Source: Deinococcus aquiradiocola
GTDB lineage: Bacteria; Deinococcota; Deinococci; Deinococcales; Deinococcaceae
Assembly: GCF_014646915.1 (NCBI RefSeq)
Contig: NZ_BMOE01000010.1
Location: 62,001 to 126,000 of the forward strand
DNA: 64,000 bases
Direction of reading: 5' to 3'
Shown: positions 1 through 10,804 of the stretch, one piece after another
Layout: every line of letters begins with the position of its first letter
How positions within the stretch are numbered: the first letter of the stretch is position 1
Program-made: the position numbers and the translations under genes
Notes under the pieces: model-generated
The model's database searches: none
Seen by the model: the letters and a program-made list of their open reading frames with translations, nothing else
What the model was told of the DNA's origin: nothing

Positions 1-8
1 TGACCCGC

Positions 9-39
9 CCCCCGTCACGCGGCGTGAACGTGACGGGGG
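9..39. terminator. Hairpin at window start, probable terminator of the upstream gene
   Basis: An 11-bp perfect stem (CCCCCGTCACG / CGTGACGGGGG) with a 9-nt loop sits directly after what may be a TGA stop at 1-3 and before the promoter of the next gene. It has no T-tract, so factor-independent termination is inferred only from position and stem strength. Confidence 0.45.
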
Positions 40-79
40 TCCCGCGCGTCCCGCGCCTCGCCCGGTACACTGGCGTGTT

Positions 80-2659
80 ATGCCGAGCCCCGTTCCCACC
101 CCGCGCCCGAATGCCCGCCCGCGAGTCAAGCCCGAAGTCATGAGTCCCGTCGGTGGCCGCGCGCAGCTGCACGCCGCCGTGGAGGCGGGCGCGGACGCGG
201 TGTTCTTCGGCCTGGACCACAGCTTCCAGGCGCGCGCGAAGGTCGGCTTCCAGCCGGAGGACCTGCCCGGCATCATGAGCGACCTGCACGTGCGCGGCGT
301 GAAGGGCTTCGTGACCTTCAACACCCTGGTGTTCGACCGGGAACTGCGCGAGGCCGAAGCGCAGCTGATGCACCTCGCGCAGAGCGGCGTGGACGCCATC
401 ATCGTGCAGGACTGGGGGGCCGCGCGCCTCGCGCACGCCGTCTGCCCGGACCTGCCGATCCACGGCAGCACCCAGATGAGCATCACGAGCGCCGAAGGGG
501 CCGAACTCGCGCGGCGGTTCGGCGCGAGCCGCGTGGTGCTGGGCCGCGAACTGTCCCTGCGGGACATCGGGCGCATCGCGGCCGCCACCGACATCGAACT
601 GGAGACCTTCGTGCACGGCGCGCTGTGCGTCAGTTACAGCGGGCAGTGCTTCTCCAGCGAGGCGTGGGGCGGCCGCAGCGCGAACCGCGGGCAGTGTGCG
701 CAGGCGTGCCGTCTCCCGTACGACCTGCTGGTGGACGGCGCGCAGCGCGACCTGGGCGACGCGCGTTACCTGCTGTCGCCCGGCGACCTGTACGCCCTGC
801 ATCAGGTGCCGGACCTCATGGCGATGGGCGTCAGCTGCCTGAAGATCGAGGGCCGTTACAAAGACGCGGAGTTCGTGGCCCTCACGACCGCCGCGTACCG
901 GCAGGCGGTGGACGAGGCGTGGGCCGGGCAGGCGCTCAGCGTCACGCCGCAGCAGGAGCAGGACATCGCGCAGGTGTACTCGCGGGGCCTCGCGCCGCAC
1001 TTCATGGCGGGCACGAACCACCAGACGGTCGTGCGCGGCCGCGCCCCCCGGCACCGGGGCGTGCGCGTCGGCACCGTGACCGAGGTGACGCAGAAGGGCG
1101 TGCGCGTCGAACTGGACGGCGTGACCCTGCACCCCGGCGACGGCCTCGTGTTCGACGCGGCCGACTGGCGCGACCCGGCCGAACGCGAGGAGGGCGGCTT
1201 CCTGTACGAGATCTTCACGCGCCGCGGCCGTCAGGACGAGGCGGGCAGCGGCGAGGCCGAACTGCGCTTCGGGCAGGGCGCCGTGAACGGCCGCCGCATC
1301 CGGCCCGGCGACTGGGTGTGGCGCACCTCCGACCCCACCCTCACCGCCCGCGTCAAACCGCTGCTGGACGCCGCCGACCCGCTGCACACCCGGCCCGTCC
1401 GGGCGCACTTCGTCGGCGTGCTCGGCGAGGCCCCCATCCTCACCCTGACGGACGACGCGGGCCATACCGTCACCGTGACGGGCGACGCGCCGCTCAGTGC
1501 CGCCCGCAACCGCGCCCTCGACGACGCCACCCTCCGCGACCAGCTGTCCCGCCTGGGCGGCACGCCGTACCACCTCGCGGACCTGAGCAGCGAACTGGTA
1601 GGGGAGACGTTCCTGCCCGTCAGCGCCCTGAACGCCCTGCGCCGCGAAGCCGTCACGGCCCTGACCGCCGCGCGCGGCGCCGCGCCCGCACGCGACGTGC
1701 AGCCCGCCCTGACGCGCCTGCTGCCGGACGCGCCCGCCCCGCACGCCGCGCCGGGCACGCCGCGCCTGCACCTGCTCGTCCGCACGCCCGAACAGCTGGA
1801 CGCCGCCATCGACCTGCGCCCCGACAGCATCACCCTCGACTACCTCGAACTGTACGGCCTGAAACCCAGCGTGGAGCGCGTGCAGGAAGCCGGGATCGAG
1901 GTGCGCGTCGCGTCGCCCCGCATCCTGAAACCCAGCGAGCAGAACATCCAGAAGTTCCTGCTGTCGCTCGGCGCGGGCCTCCTCGTGCGCAGCGGCGGCC
2001 TGCTCGAAGGCCTGCAGGGCACCCCGGACGCCCCCGCCCTCAGCGGTGACTTCTCCCTGAACGCCGCGAACGTCCTCTCCGCCCGCGCGCTCCTCGACCT
2101 GGGCCTCGTGCGCCTGAATCCCGGCCTGGACCTCAACGCGCGGCAGGTGCAGGACCTCGCGTCGCTCGTCGGACCGGAGCGGCTGGAGGCGACCGCGTAC
2201 GCGCACCTGCCGGTCTTCCACACCGAGCACTGCGTGTTCTGCCGCTTCCTGTCGGACGGCACCGACTACACCAACTGCGGGCACCCCTGCGAGTCGCACC
2301 GCGTCGCGCTGCGCGACCACCGGGGACAGACGCATCCCGTCATGGCCGACGTCGGCTGCCGCAACACCGTCTTCGAGGGCCGCGCGCAGACGGCCGCCGC
2401 GCACCTGCACGACTGGCTCGCGTCGGGCCTGCGCGACTTCCGCCTGGAGTTCGTGCACGAGGACGGCGCGGGCGTCCGCGAGGTCGTCACGGCGTTCCGG
2501 GCGTTCCTGGCGGGCCGCGTGAGCGTCCCGGAACTGGAGGCGCGCCTCGCGGCCGTCACGAGCCCCGACGCGCCGAACGGTCAGGGCGTCACGGAAGGCA
2601 GCCTGTTCGTCCCGGCCGGGTTCGAGGGCCTCCCGCAGCTGGACCTCATCCGGAACTGA
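80..2659 (+). CDS. Peptidase U32 family protein (RlhA/TrhP-like hydroxylation factor)
   Basis: 859-residue U32-family protein. The family includes E. coli RlhA and TrhP, which are needed for hydroxycytidine/hydroxyuridine formation in 23S rRNA or tRNA; classical members are called collagenase-like peptidases. The N-terminal barrel carries the family signature ETFVHGALCVSYSGQC (about residues 177-192) followed by NRGQCAQAC, which supplies clustered cysteines. A DUF3656-like middle section (GETFLPVSALNALRREAV) and a C-terminal CVFC...NCGHPC cluster follow, consistent with Fe-S binding. A TACACT -10 box at 66-71 lies 8 nt before the ATG and there is no Shine-Dalgarno, so the mRNA is probably leaderless, which supports this start. 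Longer than E. coli RlhA (about 650 aa). An RNA-modification role is family inference, not proven. Confidence 0.88.
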   Translation: MPSPVPTPRPNARPRVKPEVMSPVGGRAQLHAAVEAGADAVFFGLDHSFQARAKVGFQPEDLPGIMSDLHVRGVKGFVTFNTLVFDRELREAEAQLMHLAQSGVDAIIVQDWGAARLAHAVCPDLPIHGSTQMSITSAEGAELARRFGASRVVLGRELSLRDIGRIAAATDIELETFVHGALCVSYSGQCFSSEAWGGRSANRGQCAQACRLPYDLLVDGAQRDLGDARYLLSPGDLYALHQVPDLMAMGVSCLKIEGRYKDAEFVALTTAAYRQAVDEAWAGQALSVTPQQEQDIAQVYSRGLAPHFMAGTNHQTVVRGRAPRHRGVRVGTVTEVTQKGVRVELDGVTLHPGDGLVFDAADWRDPAEREEGGFLYEIFTRRGRQDEAGSGEAELRFGQGAVNGRRIRPGDWVWRTSDPTLTARVKPLLDAADPLHTRPVRAHFVGVLGEAPILTLTDDAGHTVTVTGDAPLSAARNRALDDATLRDQLSRLGGTPYHLADLSSELVGETFLPVSALNALRREAVTALTAARGAAPARDVQPALTRLLPDAPAPHAAPGTPRLHLLVRTPEQLDAAIDLRPDSITLDYLELYGLKPSVERVQEAGIEVRVASPRILKPSEQNIQKFLLSLGAGLLVRSGGLLEGLQGTPDAPALSGDFSLNAANVLSARALLDLGLVRLNPGLDLNARQVQDLASLVGPERLEATAYAHLPVFHTEHCVFCRFLSDGTDYTNCGHPCESHRVALRDHRGQTHPVMADVGCRNTVFEGRAQTAAAHLHDWLASGLRDFRLEFVHEDGAGVREVVTAFRAFLAGRVSVPELEARLAAVTSPDAPNGQGVTEGSLFVPAGFEGLPQLDLIRN

Positions 2660-2831
2660 CCCGCGCCGGGAGGACCTCCCCGACAGGACCGCCGCCGGTG
2701 ACTCCGCCGGGACGTGCCTTCCGTCTCATCCCGGATTCCTCCGGCTGTCATGTCAGCTGAACTTCATTTCCGGAGTGTTCATGAAGTGAGGGCGGCAAGA
2801 GTTCCGTGCGGTCCCTGGTGTACGCTCAGGC
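2660..2831. other. Intergenic region with a small inverted repeat
   Basis: No gene seen. An inverted repeat ACTTCAT / ATGAAGT lies near 2763-2789 and could fold in the transcript downstream of the U32 gene. The word GCTGAACTT inside it resembles the stop-codon-linked repeat family found elsewhere in the window, but the match is too short to assign. Confidence 0.3.
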
Positions 2832-3434
2832 ATGACGACAGGTCAGGCGGGGACGGCAGAGGCGCAACACTCCACATGCTCTCCCTGGATGCAGGCGCAC
2901 CCGGTCAAGATCGAACGCCACGACACGGCGGCCCGCATCCACCACACCAACACCGGGCAGCGCCCCGTGGACCTGTACCACACGCACGAGCGCGGCCTGT
3001 ACGTGTCGCGCCGCTTCGTGGACCACCCGCGCATCGCGTACTGGCAGGCACACCTGCTGCCGGACGTGATCCCCCTGCAGGACGGCACGGAACGCCTCGG
3101 CATCCAGCTGTGCCGCTACGACTTCCACGGTGAGCGCGTCCACGACTACTACATCGACATCGCGACCATCACGTGCCAGGGCGACGTGTGGACGGTCCGG
3201 GACCATTACCTCGACCTGCTCGTCTGGGACGGCCTGTGCGCCGAGATCGCCGACACGGACGAACTGAACGCGGCGCTGCAGGCGGGTTTCATCGGGCAGT
3301 CGGAATTCGCGCGGGCCATCTCGGCGGCGCACGGCGTGCTGAACGGCCTCGCCCGGCACGGGTACGACGTGCGCGCCTGGCTCGCCAGTCAGCAGCTGCG
3401 GCTGGAGTGGGACCTGACCACCACCGTCGCCTGA
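2832..3434 (+). CDS. DUF402 domain protein
   Basis: 200-residue soluble protein with the DUF402 pattern: a short N-terminal lead, then HTNTGQRPVDLYHTH and a core rich in D, H and W ending in DYYIDIATITCQGDVWTVRDHYLDLLVWDG. DUF402 proteins include nucleoside di/triphosphate phosphatases with metal-binding Asp/His residues, so a phosphatase role is plausible but unproven. A TACGCT box at 2821-2826 ends 5 nt before this ATG, which favours it over the internal ATG at 2889, where the conserved part begins. It stands alone, with a 172-bp gap upstream, and converges on the ABC permease gene. Confidence 0.8.
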   Translation: MTTGQAGTAEAQHSTCSPWMQAHPVKIERHDTAARIHHTNTGQRPVDLYHTHERGLYVSRRFVDHPRIAYWQAHLLPDVIPLQDGTERLGIQLCRYDFHGERVHDYYIDIATITCQGDVWTVRDHYLDLLVWDGLCAEIADTDELNAALQAGFIGQSEFARAISAAHGVLNGLARHGYDVRAWLASQQLRLEWDLTTTVA

Positions 3435-3460
3435 CTGGTGCTGGTGGGCCGCACGCTCAT

Positions 3461-3549
3461 ACGATGTTGAGCTGAACTTTTAGAGTTCAGCCGAGCGAAA
3501 CGCGAAGCCGCCGCAGTTCCCGGCATCCCTGGGATCGGATCAACACCGT
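3461..3549. repeat. MITE-like intergenic repeat, copy D (internally deleted, 89 bp)
   Basis: Ends ACGATGTTGAG... and ...GATCAACACCGT, imperfect inverted repeats of each other. It contains the hairpin arms GCTGAACT / AGTTCAGC and the right-end words CGGCATCCCTGG and ATCGGATCAA shared with the 123-bp copies; about 34 bp of the centre is missing or replaced by AACGCGAAGCCGCCGC. Its right end lies one base from the TGA stop (3551-3553, minus strand) of the ABC permease. Confidence 0.8.
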
Positions 3550-3550
3550 A

Positions 3551-5236
3551 TCACTCCAGCCGGTCGAGTCTCGCGGCGCCCCAGCGCAGCGTTCCCCACG
3601 TGAGCAGCAGCGTCAGCAGCAGCAGGCCCGCGAGGCCCGCCGCGCCCGCCGGAGTCCACAGGGCGCTCAGGCCCGGGTACAGGAACGGCACCGTCACGCT
3701 CAGCAGCACGGGCCTTGCGAGCAGCGCGACCGCCAGCAGGCTCGCGAGCAGGCCCGACCCGATGTACAGCAGGCCGCCCGGTGAGAAGCCGATCTCGGCC
3801 GGGTTGTCGGCCGTGAAACGCGGGAGGGCCGCCCCGAGCCCCACCCCGAGCGCCGTGAGCGTCAGGGCGTTGCTCAGCCCGATCAGCACCGACGCGGTGA
3901 CGGTGAGCGTCCCCAGGCCCAGCAGCGCGGCGCTCGTGACGGCCAGCGTCAGGCTCAGGGTGAGCATCACGGGCAGCAGCCCCAGGAACTTGGCGCGCAC
4001 CACCTGCCAGGACGTGAGCGGCGACGTGCGCAGCAGCCAGTACGCGCGGCCCTCGGTGCTCAGGGCCGGGAAGGCCAGCCGCACGCCCACGCCCGCGATC
4101 ACGAATCCCTGAAAGGCGAGCTGCAGGTAGCCCACCACGCCCCGGAATGCCGGGATGGGCGGGAGCGGCAGGCTGCGGACGCTCACCAGGTACACGGCGG
4201 CCAGCGCGACCAGCACGAGCAGCTGACTCCACTGGGTCGGGTCGCGCAGCGTCACGTTCAGGTCCTTCCCGGCCAGCCGCCCGCCCGCCCCGAACCGCGC
4301 GAGCGCCCGCTGGACGGGACCGGCCGGGCGGGACGCGGGGTCCAGCCGCAGGCGCGAGCTGTCCAGGCTGCGTGCCCAGCCCGCCTGGTACGCGTACCCC
4401 GCCACGAGCGGCGCGAGGACGCCCAGCACGCAGGACAGCAGCAGCAGCGGCAGCACCCCCCAGTGCAGCCTGCCGTGCGCCGCCTGCCAGATCGTCTCGG
4501 TCGCCCACCCGTGCGGCCACGCGAGGTTCCCGCCGCCCGACAGTTCCCGCAGCACGCCCTGCAGCTGCAGCGGGTCGGCGGCCCGCGCGACGAGCGCTTC
4601 CGGGTGCAGGGCACGCACACCGTACACCAGCGCGGCACTGATCACGACGCCCAGTCCCGTTGCGACCTCCCGCACGCGCGACACGGGCGACACCCGCATC
4701 AGCAGCACCGCCAGCAGCGCCCCCAGTCCCACCGGCAGCGCGTACAGCAGCACCGCTGCCAGGGCCGCGAGCAGCGGGTACCACGCGGGCGCCCCGAAGT
4801 GAGCGCCGAGCGCGAACAGCACCGGCAGGGTCAGCAGGGTCGGCACGAGGGCTGCCGCCACGAACGTCTCCGCGACCTTCAGCGCGAAGACCCGCCACGC
4901 CGGGATCGGCTGCGCCAGCAGGAAGTTCAGGTCCTCCGACAGGTACAGGGTGCTGATGGCGGTCGTCACGGCCGAGAACGTCACGCCCGCCGACAGCACC
5001 AGCAGGCCCGTCTCCAGTGCGCGCCGGAACACGCCCAGCCCGATGAAGCCGAAGCCCGCCAGGAACGACAGGGCGCGCAGCGTGCCCGCCACCTCCGCCC
5101 ACACGAACAGGCCCGCCAGGACGGCCAGCAGCGCGAAGCCCATCTTCGGGCCGCGCGTCAGGGCGTTGCGCAGTCCCAGGGCCTTCAGGTGCAGCAGCGA
5201 GCCGTCCGCGCGCCGCGCCGTGACGGGACGGCTCAC
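3551..5236 (-). CDS. ABC-2-type exporter permease subunit
   Basis: 561-residue polytopic membrane protein with many hydrophobic segments, e.g. the stretches around residues 35-80, 140-185 and 480-550. It has the architecture of large ABC exporter permeases that pair with a separate ATPase. Its ATG overlaps the stop codon of the upstream ATPase gene by 4 nt (ATGA), so the two are translationally coupled and almost certainly form one transporter. The substrate cannot be read from the sequence. The stop codon is followed after one base by repeat copy D. Confidence 0.82.
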   Translation of the reverse strand: MSRPVTARRADGSLLHLKALGLRNALTRGPKMGFALLAVLAGLFVWAEVAGTLRALSFLAGFGFIGLGVFRRALETGLLVLSAGVTFSAVTTAISTLYLSEDLNFLLAQPIPAWRVFALKVAETFVAAALVPTLLTLPVLFALGAHFGAPAWYPLLAALAAVLLYALPVGLGALLAVLLMRVSPVSRVREVATGLGVVISAALVYGVRALHPEALVARAADPLQLQGVLRELSGGGNLAWPHGWATETIWQAAHGRLHWGVLPLLLLSCVLGVLAPLVAGYAYQAGWARSLDSSRLRLDPASRPAGPVQRALARFGAGGRLAGKDLNVTLRDPTQWSQLLVLVALAAVYLVSVRSLPLPPIPAFRGVVGYLQLAFQGFVIAGVGVRLAFPALSTEGRAYWLLRTSPLTSWQVVRAKFLGLLPVMLTLSLTLAVTSAALLGLGTLTVTASVLIGLSNALTLTALGVGLGAALPRFTADNPAEIGFSPGGLLYIGSGLLASLLAVALLARPVLLSVTVPFLYPGLSALWTPAGAAGLAGLLLLTLLLTWGTLRWGAARLDRLE

Positions 5237-6042
5237 GCGCGCCTGCCCCGTCCGGCCTGCGCCGGGGCTGCCGCGTCCTGCGCCGCGCCGGCCGCCTGTT
5301 CCTCCTCCAGCAGCCGGAAGAACACGCGCTCCAGGCTGTCGCCGTCCACGCCGCCTGCCCGCGTGCCGGTCTGGGCGCGCAGGTCGTCCATGGTGCCCTC
5401 GCCCAGCACGCGGCCCCGGTCCAGCACCACCAGCCGGTCGCAGACGGCCTCCGCGAGCGGCAGGCTGTGCGTCGTAAGCAGCACGGCGTTCCCGGCGTCC
5501 GCGTGCGCGCGGAACAGTTCCCGCACCTGCCGCGCCGCCTGCGGGTCGAGGCCCACCATCGGCTCGTCCACGATGAGCACCTTCGGGTTAGGGAGGAGGG
5601 CCGTGATGATCGTCAGTTTCTGCCGCATGCCGTGCGAGTACGTCTCGGTCAGTTCGTTCCCGAAGTCCGACAGCCGGAAGTACTCCAGCCAGCGGTCGAT
5701 CTCGCGTTCCGCGTCCGGCAGTCGGCGCAGGCCCGCCACGAAGCGCAGGGTCTCGCGGCCCGTCAGTTTGCCGTACAGGTGCGGCCGGTCCGGGATGTAC
5801 CCGAACGACGATTTCGCCGGGATCGGTTCGGCCCACACGTCGTACCCCGCCACGCGCACCGTGCCCGCGCTGGGCCGCGTGAGGCCCACGAGCGCGCGGA
5901 TGGTGGTGGTCTTGCCTGCGCCGTTGCTGCCGAGCAGCCCGAACAGGCCACCGCGCGGCACGGTGAAGCTCAGGTCGTTCACGGCCGTGTGCCGCCCGTA
6001 GCGTTTGCTGAATCCGGAAACGTCAATCACAGGTTTCAACAT
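5233..6042 (-). CDS. ABC transporter ATP-binding protein (exporter type)
   Basis: 269-residue ATPase with Walker A GSNGAGKTTT, signature YSHGMRQKLTI (variant of LSGGQ), Walker B VLIVDEPMVGLD and the switch His in LTTHSL. The CcmA/NatA-like shape and a C-terminal tail after the nucleotide-binding domain fit a drug/antibiotic exporter ATPase. The open frame runs further upstream, but the conserved part begins at MLKPVIDVSGFSKRYG. An alternative is the GTG at 6030 (MIDVSG), because TATGTT lies 7 nt before it and would give a leaderless start. Coupled by a 4-nt overlap to the permease gene. Confidence 0.87.
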   Translation of the reverse strand: MLKPVIDVSGFSKRYGRHTAVNDLSFTVPRGGLFGLLGSNGAGKTTTIRALVGLTRPSAGTVRVAGYDVWAEPIPAKSSFGYIPDRPHLYGKLTGRETLRFVAGLRRLPDAEREIDRWLEYFRLSDFGNELTETYSHGMRQKLTIITALLPNPKVLIVDEPMVGLDPQAARQVRELFRAHADAGNAVLLTTHSLPLAEAVCDRLVVLDRGRVLGEGTMDDLRAQTGTRAGGVDGDSLERVFFRLLEEEQAAGAAQDAAAPAQAGRGRRA

Positions 6043-6318
6043 AGTCCCGGCGCAGTCACGCAACCCTGACACCCTCGCGTCTTCATGTTCGCGGGTCCGT
6101 GCGTTCTTCTGGCGCCGCACGCGTGACTTTTGCACGAAGCAAAGTGGGCCGAATCACGGTCCTGCGGGCCGTTCGGGGGGGGTGTTTGCGGGGTTTCGCA
6201 CATGCAGGCGCCCGCGCGTGGCAATCCCCACATCACGGAAGGAATCCGTGAGCGCCGCGTAAGACGCCTGAGGCTAGCGTACGTGTCAGAGCGGGCGGAC
6301 GGCCCTGGAGGTAAGCGC
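6043..6318. other. Divergent intergenic region, ABC exporter / CAP lipoprotein
   Basis: 276 bp with no convincing gene. A possible -10 (TAGCGT, 6275-6280) for the lipoprotein gene lies about 40 nt before its ATG. No clear -35 or operator was recognised. Confidence 0.35.
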
Positions 6319-6915
6319 ATGAAGGTTCAGTCGATGATGGTCGCAACGGGATTCCTGATGGTCGTCCTCTCCGCATGTGGCGGCACCACCACACCGACCG
6401 CCGTGTCGGGCAACAACTCCAACGGCGGCAGCAAGACCGTCGTGACGCCCAGCGCGCCGCCTGACCTCGCCCCGAGCGCCGACGAGCAGCGCATCCTCGA
6501 CGAGGTGAACGCCGCGCGCGCCGTCGCCCGCAACTGCGGCAGCACCCACTACGACGCGACCACGCCCCTCACCTGGAACGCCCTGCTGGCCGCCGCCGCG
6601 CTGCGTCACACGCAGGACATGGCGTACAACGGCTACCGAGAGGCGAGCGCGCAGGAACCGGACGCGCCACACACCGGCTCGGACGGCAGCACGCCGCAGC
6701 AGCGCATCACGGCCACCGGGTACGGCTGGCGCGTCAGCGGCGAGAACGTCGCCGCCGGGTACGCTCTGGCCGACATGGTCACCGCGTGGCTGAACAGCCC
6801 CGGCCACTGCCAGAACATCATGAACCCGAAATTCAGGGAGATCGGCATCAGCTACATGAGTTACAGGGGCGCAAAGTACAACACCTTCTACACGCAGGAC
6901 TTCGGGGTACGCTGA
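6319..6915 (+). CDS. CAP-domain (SCP/PR1-like) lipoprotein
   Basis: 198 residues. A lipoprotein signal peptide ends in the lipobox LSAC (Cys about residue 21), followed by a Thr/Asn/Ser-rich linker and a CAP domain from about residue 55 (DEQRILDEVNAAR) with the family hallmarks HTQDMA, SGENVAAGY, AWLNSPGHCQNIMNP and FREIGISY. It is expected on the outside of the cytoplasmic or outer membrane. Bacterial CAP proteins (YkwD family) are widespread and mostly of unknown function. The start is fixed by GGAGGTAAGCGC before the ATG; the upstream in-frame extension lacks a signal peptide and is rejected. Confidence 0.88.
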   Translation: MKVQSMMVATGFLMVVLSACGGTTTPTAVSGNNSNGGSKTVVTPSAPPDLAPSADEQRILDEVNAARAVARNCGSTHYDATTPLTWNALLAAAALRHTQDMAYNGYREASAQEPDAPHTGSDGSTPQQRITATGYGWRVSGENVAAGYALADMVTAWLNSPGHCQNIMNPKFREIGISYMSYRGAKYNTFYTQDFGVR

Positions 6916-6954
6916 ACCCCGGGCCGTGACCGGACCCGTGTGTGTCATGCGGGA

Positions 6955-7000
6955 GCGGGTGTGGCGCTGGCGTCCCTTCGGACGGCCGCGCCACACCCGC
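6955..7000. terminator. Long hairpin between convergent genes
   Basis: A 13-bp perfect stem (GCGGGTGTGGCGC, 6955-6967, with 6988-7000) encloses a second small hairpin around CTTCG. It lies between the plus-strand lipoprotein gene and the minus-strand small gene at 7058, as expected of a bidirectional terminator, but no T-tract follows. Confidence 0.55.
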
Positions 7001-7057
7001 CCAATCCGGAATGCCTGTGATGCCTGCCGCGAGGCCTCGCCGCAGCGGTGCCGGACC

Positions 7058-7294
7058 TCAGCGGTGCGGGTCGAGCGTGACCTGCGCCACCCGCGCCACC
7101 TCCTGCCCGTCCGCGTCCAGCAGGCGCGACAGCACCCGCTCCTCAGCACCCGCGTCCGTGCTCTCCGGCGGGCTCCATGCTCCCCGGTGCCCGTGACGGG
7201 CGGACGCGGCCCGCTGCGCCGCTCCGAGCGACTGCGCGAAATGCACCCGCACGAACCCCGCACCATGCCGGACCTCCAGCACGAACACCCTCAC
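7058..7294 (-). CDS. Small conserved-looking hypothetical protein downstream of cdsA
   Basis: 78 residues. The N-terminal part looks like a beta-strand-rich fold (MRVFVLEVRHGAGFVRVHFA), followed by a Q/A/R-rich stretch and a C-terminal RLLDADGQEVARVAQVTLD that reads as real coding sequence. It starts with GTG 25 bp after the cdsA stop codon and is probably cotranscribed with it. A 9-codon minicistron joins the cdsA stop (TGATG) to this start (GTGA). No family recognised. Confidence 0.5.
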   Translation of the reverse strand: MRVFVLEVRHGAGFVRVHFAQSLGAAQRAASARHGHRGAWSPPESTDAGAEERVLSRLLDADGQEVARVAQVTLDPHR

Positions 7295-7320
7295 GGCGGG
7301 GGACGCCGCCCGGCGAGCAT
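7291..7320 (-). CDS. Nine-codon bridging minicistron (MLAGRRPPP)
   Basis: Starts at an ATG overlapping the cdsA stop codon (TGATG) and ends in a TGA overlapping the GTG of the next gene (GTGA). It could hand ribosomes from cdsA to the small downstream gene. Chance is possible in DNA this rich in G+C. Confidence 0.25.
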   Translation of the reverse strand: MLAGRRPPP

Positions 7321-8141
7321 CAGAACACCCCGAGCTGCAGAAACAGGTACGTGATCGGCACGGCGAACAGCAGCGAATCCAGGCGGTCCAGCAGCCCCCC
7401 GTGCCCCGGCAGGCTGGTGCCGCTGTCCTTCGCGCCCAGCGAGCGTTTCAGCAGGCTCTCGGACAGGTCGCCCAGCTGAGACGCGCTCGCCACGAGCGCC
7501 GAGTACAGGAACGCGTCGAACAGCGACCAGATGCCCGCCAGCCGCGTCACGACCAGCACCAGCAGGAAACTCGCGACGAGCCCCCCGATGGCACCCTCCA
7601 CCGTCTTGGCGGGACTCACTTCCGGCGCCAGCTTCCGCCGACCGAAGAAGTACCCCGCGAAGAACCCGCCGATGTCCGTCGCGAACGTCGCCAGGAGCGG
7701 CAGCGCGAAGTAGATCAGGCCGTCCGTGCCGTTCGGCGTGTACCGCAGCAGCAGGAAGTACCCGAGCAGCCACGGGATGTACAGCAGCCCGAACAGGCTG
7801 TACACGATCCGCTCCAGCGGCCGCTCGCCCGGACGGATCACCTCGATCACCAGGAAGTAGAACAGCGCGAAGCCCAGGATCACCTCGCGCCACGACCCGC
7901 CCGCCCACGGGGAGGGGAGGCCCGGCAGGCTCGCCACGATCAGCGCCGACCCGAACAGGTACACGCTGATGTGCCGCACGTCCAGATCACGGCGGTCCAG
8001 CATCCGCACGTACTCGCGCAGCGACAGGAACGACACGAGCAGCAGGGCGGGCAGCAGCGTCGGCCAGCCGAACAGCACGGCCAGCACCACCACGCTGAAC
8101 CCCACCACGGAGGTCAGGACCCGGACGCTCAGCGTCTCCAT
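7320..8141 (-). CDS. cdsA: Phosphatidate cytidylyltransferase CdsA
   Basis: 273-residue integral membrane enzyme that makes CDP-diacylglycerol from phosphatidic acid and CTP. About eight hydrophobic segments are visible. The C-terminal part carries the family signature (SPAKTVEGAIGGLVASF and SLLKRSLGAKDSGTSLPGHGGLLDRLDSLLFA), with the catalytic Lys/Asp-rich stretch intact. The start is placed at METLSVRV; the frame extends 12 codons to a TTG, but GGAG lies just before this ATG. Last recognisable member of the pyrH-frr-cdsA cluster. Confidence 0.92.
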   Translation of the reverse strand: METLSVRVLTSVVGFSVVVLAVLFGWPTLLPALLLVSFLSLREYVRMLDRRDLDVRHISVYLFGSALIVASLPGLPSPWAGGSWREVILGFALFYFLVIEVIRPGERPLERIVYSLFGLLYIPWLLGYFLLLRYTPNGTDGLIYFALPLLATFATDIGGFFAGYFFGRRKLAPEVSPAKTVEGAIGGLVASFLLVLVVTRLAGIWSLFDAFLYSALVASASQLGDLSESLLKRSLGAKDSGTSLPGHGGLLDRLDSLLFAVPITYLFLQLGVF

Positions 8142-8208
8142 GAACTCCGGGCCGCGGACGCGCGGTGGGGCCGACAACGGCTCTGGAATGTCAGGGGGGC
8201 GCGGGGCC

Positions 8209-8757
8209 TCACCCTAGGATGTCCTGCTCCTTGCGGGCCGTCACGTCGTCCACCTTGCGGATGAACTCGTCCGTGACCTTCTGCACTTCGGTCTCGCCGC
8301 GCTTCACCTCGTCCTCGCCGACACCCTCCAGCTTCTTGAGGTCGTCGAGCGAGTTCTTGCGAATGTTGCGCACCGCGACCTTCGCGTCCTCGGCGTACCC
8401 GCGCGCGTTCTTGACGAGGTCCTTGCGGCGCTCCTCGGTCAGCATCGGCAGGCTGATGAAGATGGTGTCGCCCTTGTTGTTCGGGTTCAGGCCCAGGTCG
8501 CTGTCGCGGATGGCGCGCTCGATGGCGGGCAGCACGCTGCGGTCCCACGGCTGGATGTTCAGGGTGCGCGAGTCGGGCGTCGTGATGTTCGCCAGCTGAT
8601 CGACCGGCATGGGCGTCCCGTGGTAATCCACCACGATCTTCTTCAGGATGCCGGGGTTCGCGCGGCCCGTCCGCAGGATCGAGAGGTTGCTCTCCAGCGC
8701 CTCGATGGCCTTGCCCATGCGTTCGCGGGCTGCACTGCTGATGTCTTTGATGTCCAT
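8209..8757 (-). CDS. frr: Ribosome recycling factor
   Basis: 182 residues, normal family length. Splits post-termination ribosomes together with EF-G. Recognised by the N-terminal helix ([25 protein letters not shown]), the [10 protein letters not shown] motif and the C-terminal helix with [14 protein letters not shown]. The start is set by AAGGAG 7 nt upstream. It lies 128 bp after pyrH and 67 bp before cdsA, all on the minus strand. Confidence 0.96.
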   Translation of the reverse strand: MDIKDISSAARERMGKAIEALESNLSILRTGRANPGILKKIVVDYHGTPMPVDQLANITTPDSRTLNIQPWDRSVLPAIERAIRDSDLGLNPNNKGDTIFISLPMLTEERRKDLVKNARGYAEDAKVAVRNIRKNSLDDLKKLEGVGEDEVKRGETEVQKVTDEFIRKVDDVTARKEQDILG

Positions 8758-8885
8758 GTGAAACTCCTTGCGGCCCATTGTAGTGCGTCCCCGCGCGGGC
8801 CGCCAGAACACGAAATGCGGAGGGAAGCGTCCAGGCCCGCCCCGTCCAGCCCGCCCACCGCGTGGGCCGGACGGGGCAGGGCTGG

Positions 8886-10631
<1,746 letters not shown>

Positions 10632-10736
10632 CGTTCCTCCTGGGGGCAGTCCCCCGTTCCTGAATTGAAGGTGTGGGTGGTGAAGCTCCCCGGCATCATC
10701 GCTGCCGAGTGGCAGGCACGTGTCAGCCGCACCAAA

Positions 10737-10771
10737 CAGCCGTCAGTCCCCCTTCGGGCACCTGACGGCTG
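10737..10771 (-). terminator. Hairpin between rpsB and tsf (attenuator or weak terminator)
   Basis: A perfect 10-bp stem CAGCCGTCAG / CTGACGGCTG is followed on the minus strand by TTTGG only. In this gene pair such a hairpin usually gives partial termination or processing rather than a full stop. Confidence 0.55.
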
Positions 10772-10804
10772 GGACCGGGAGAGCGTCCCGGTGCGGGGTC
10801 AGGC

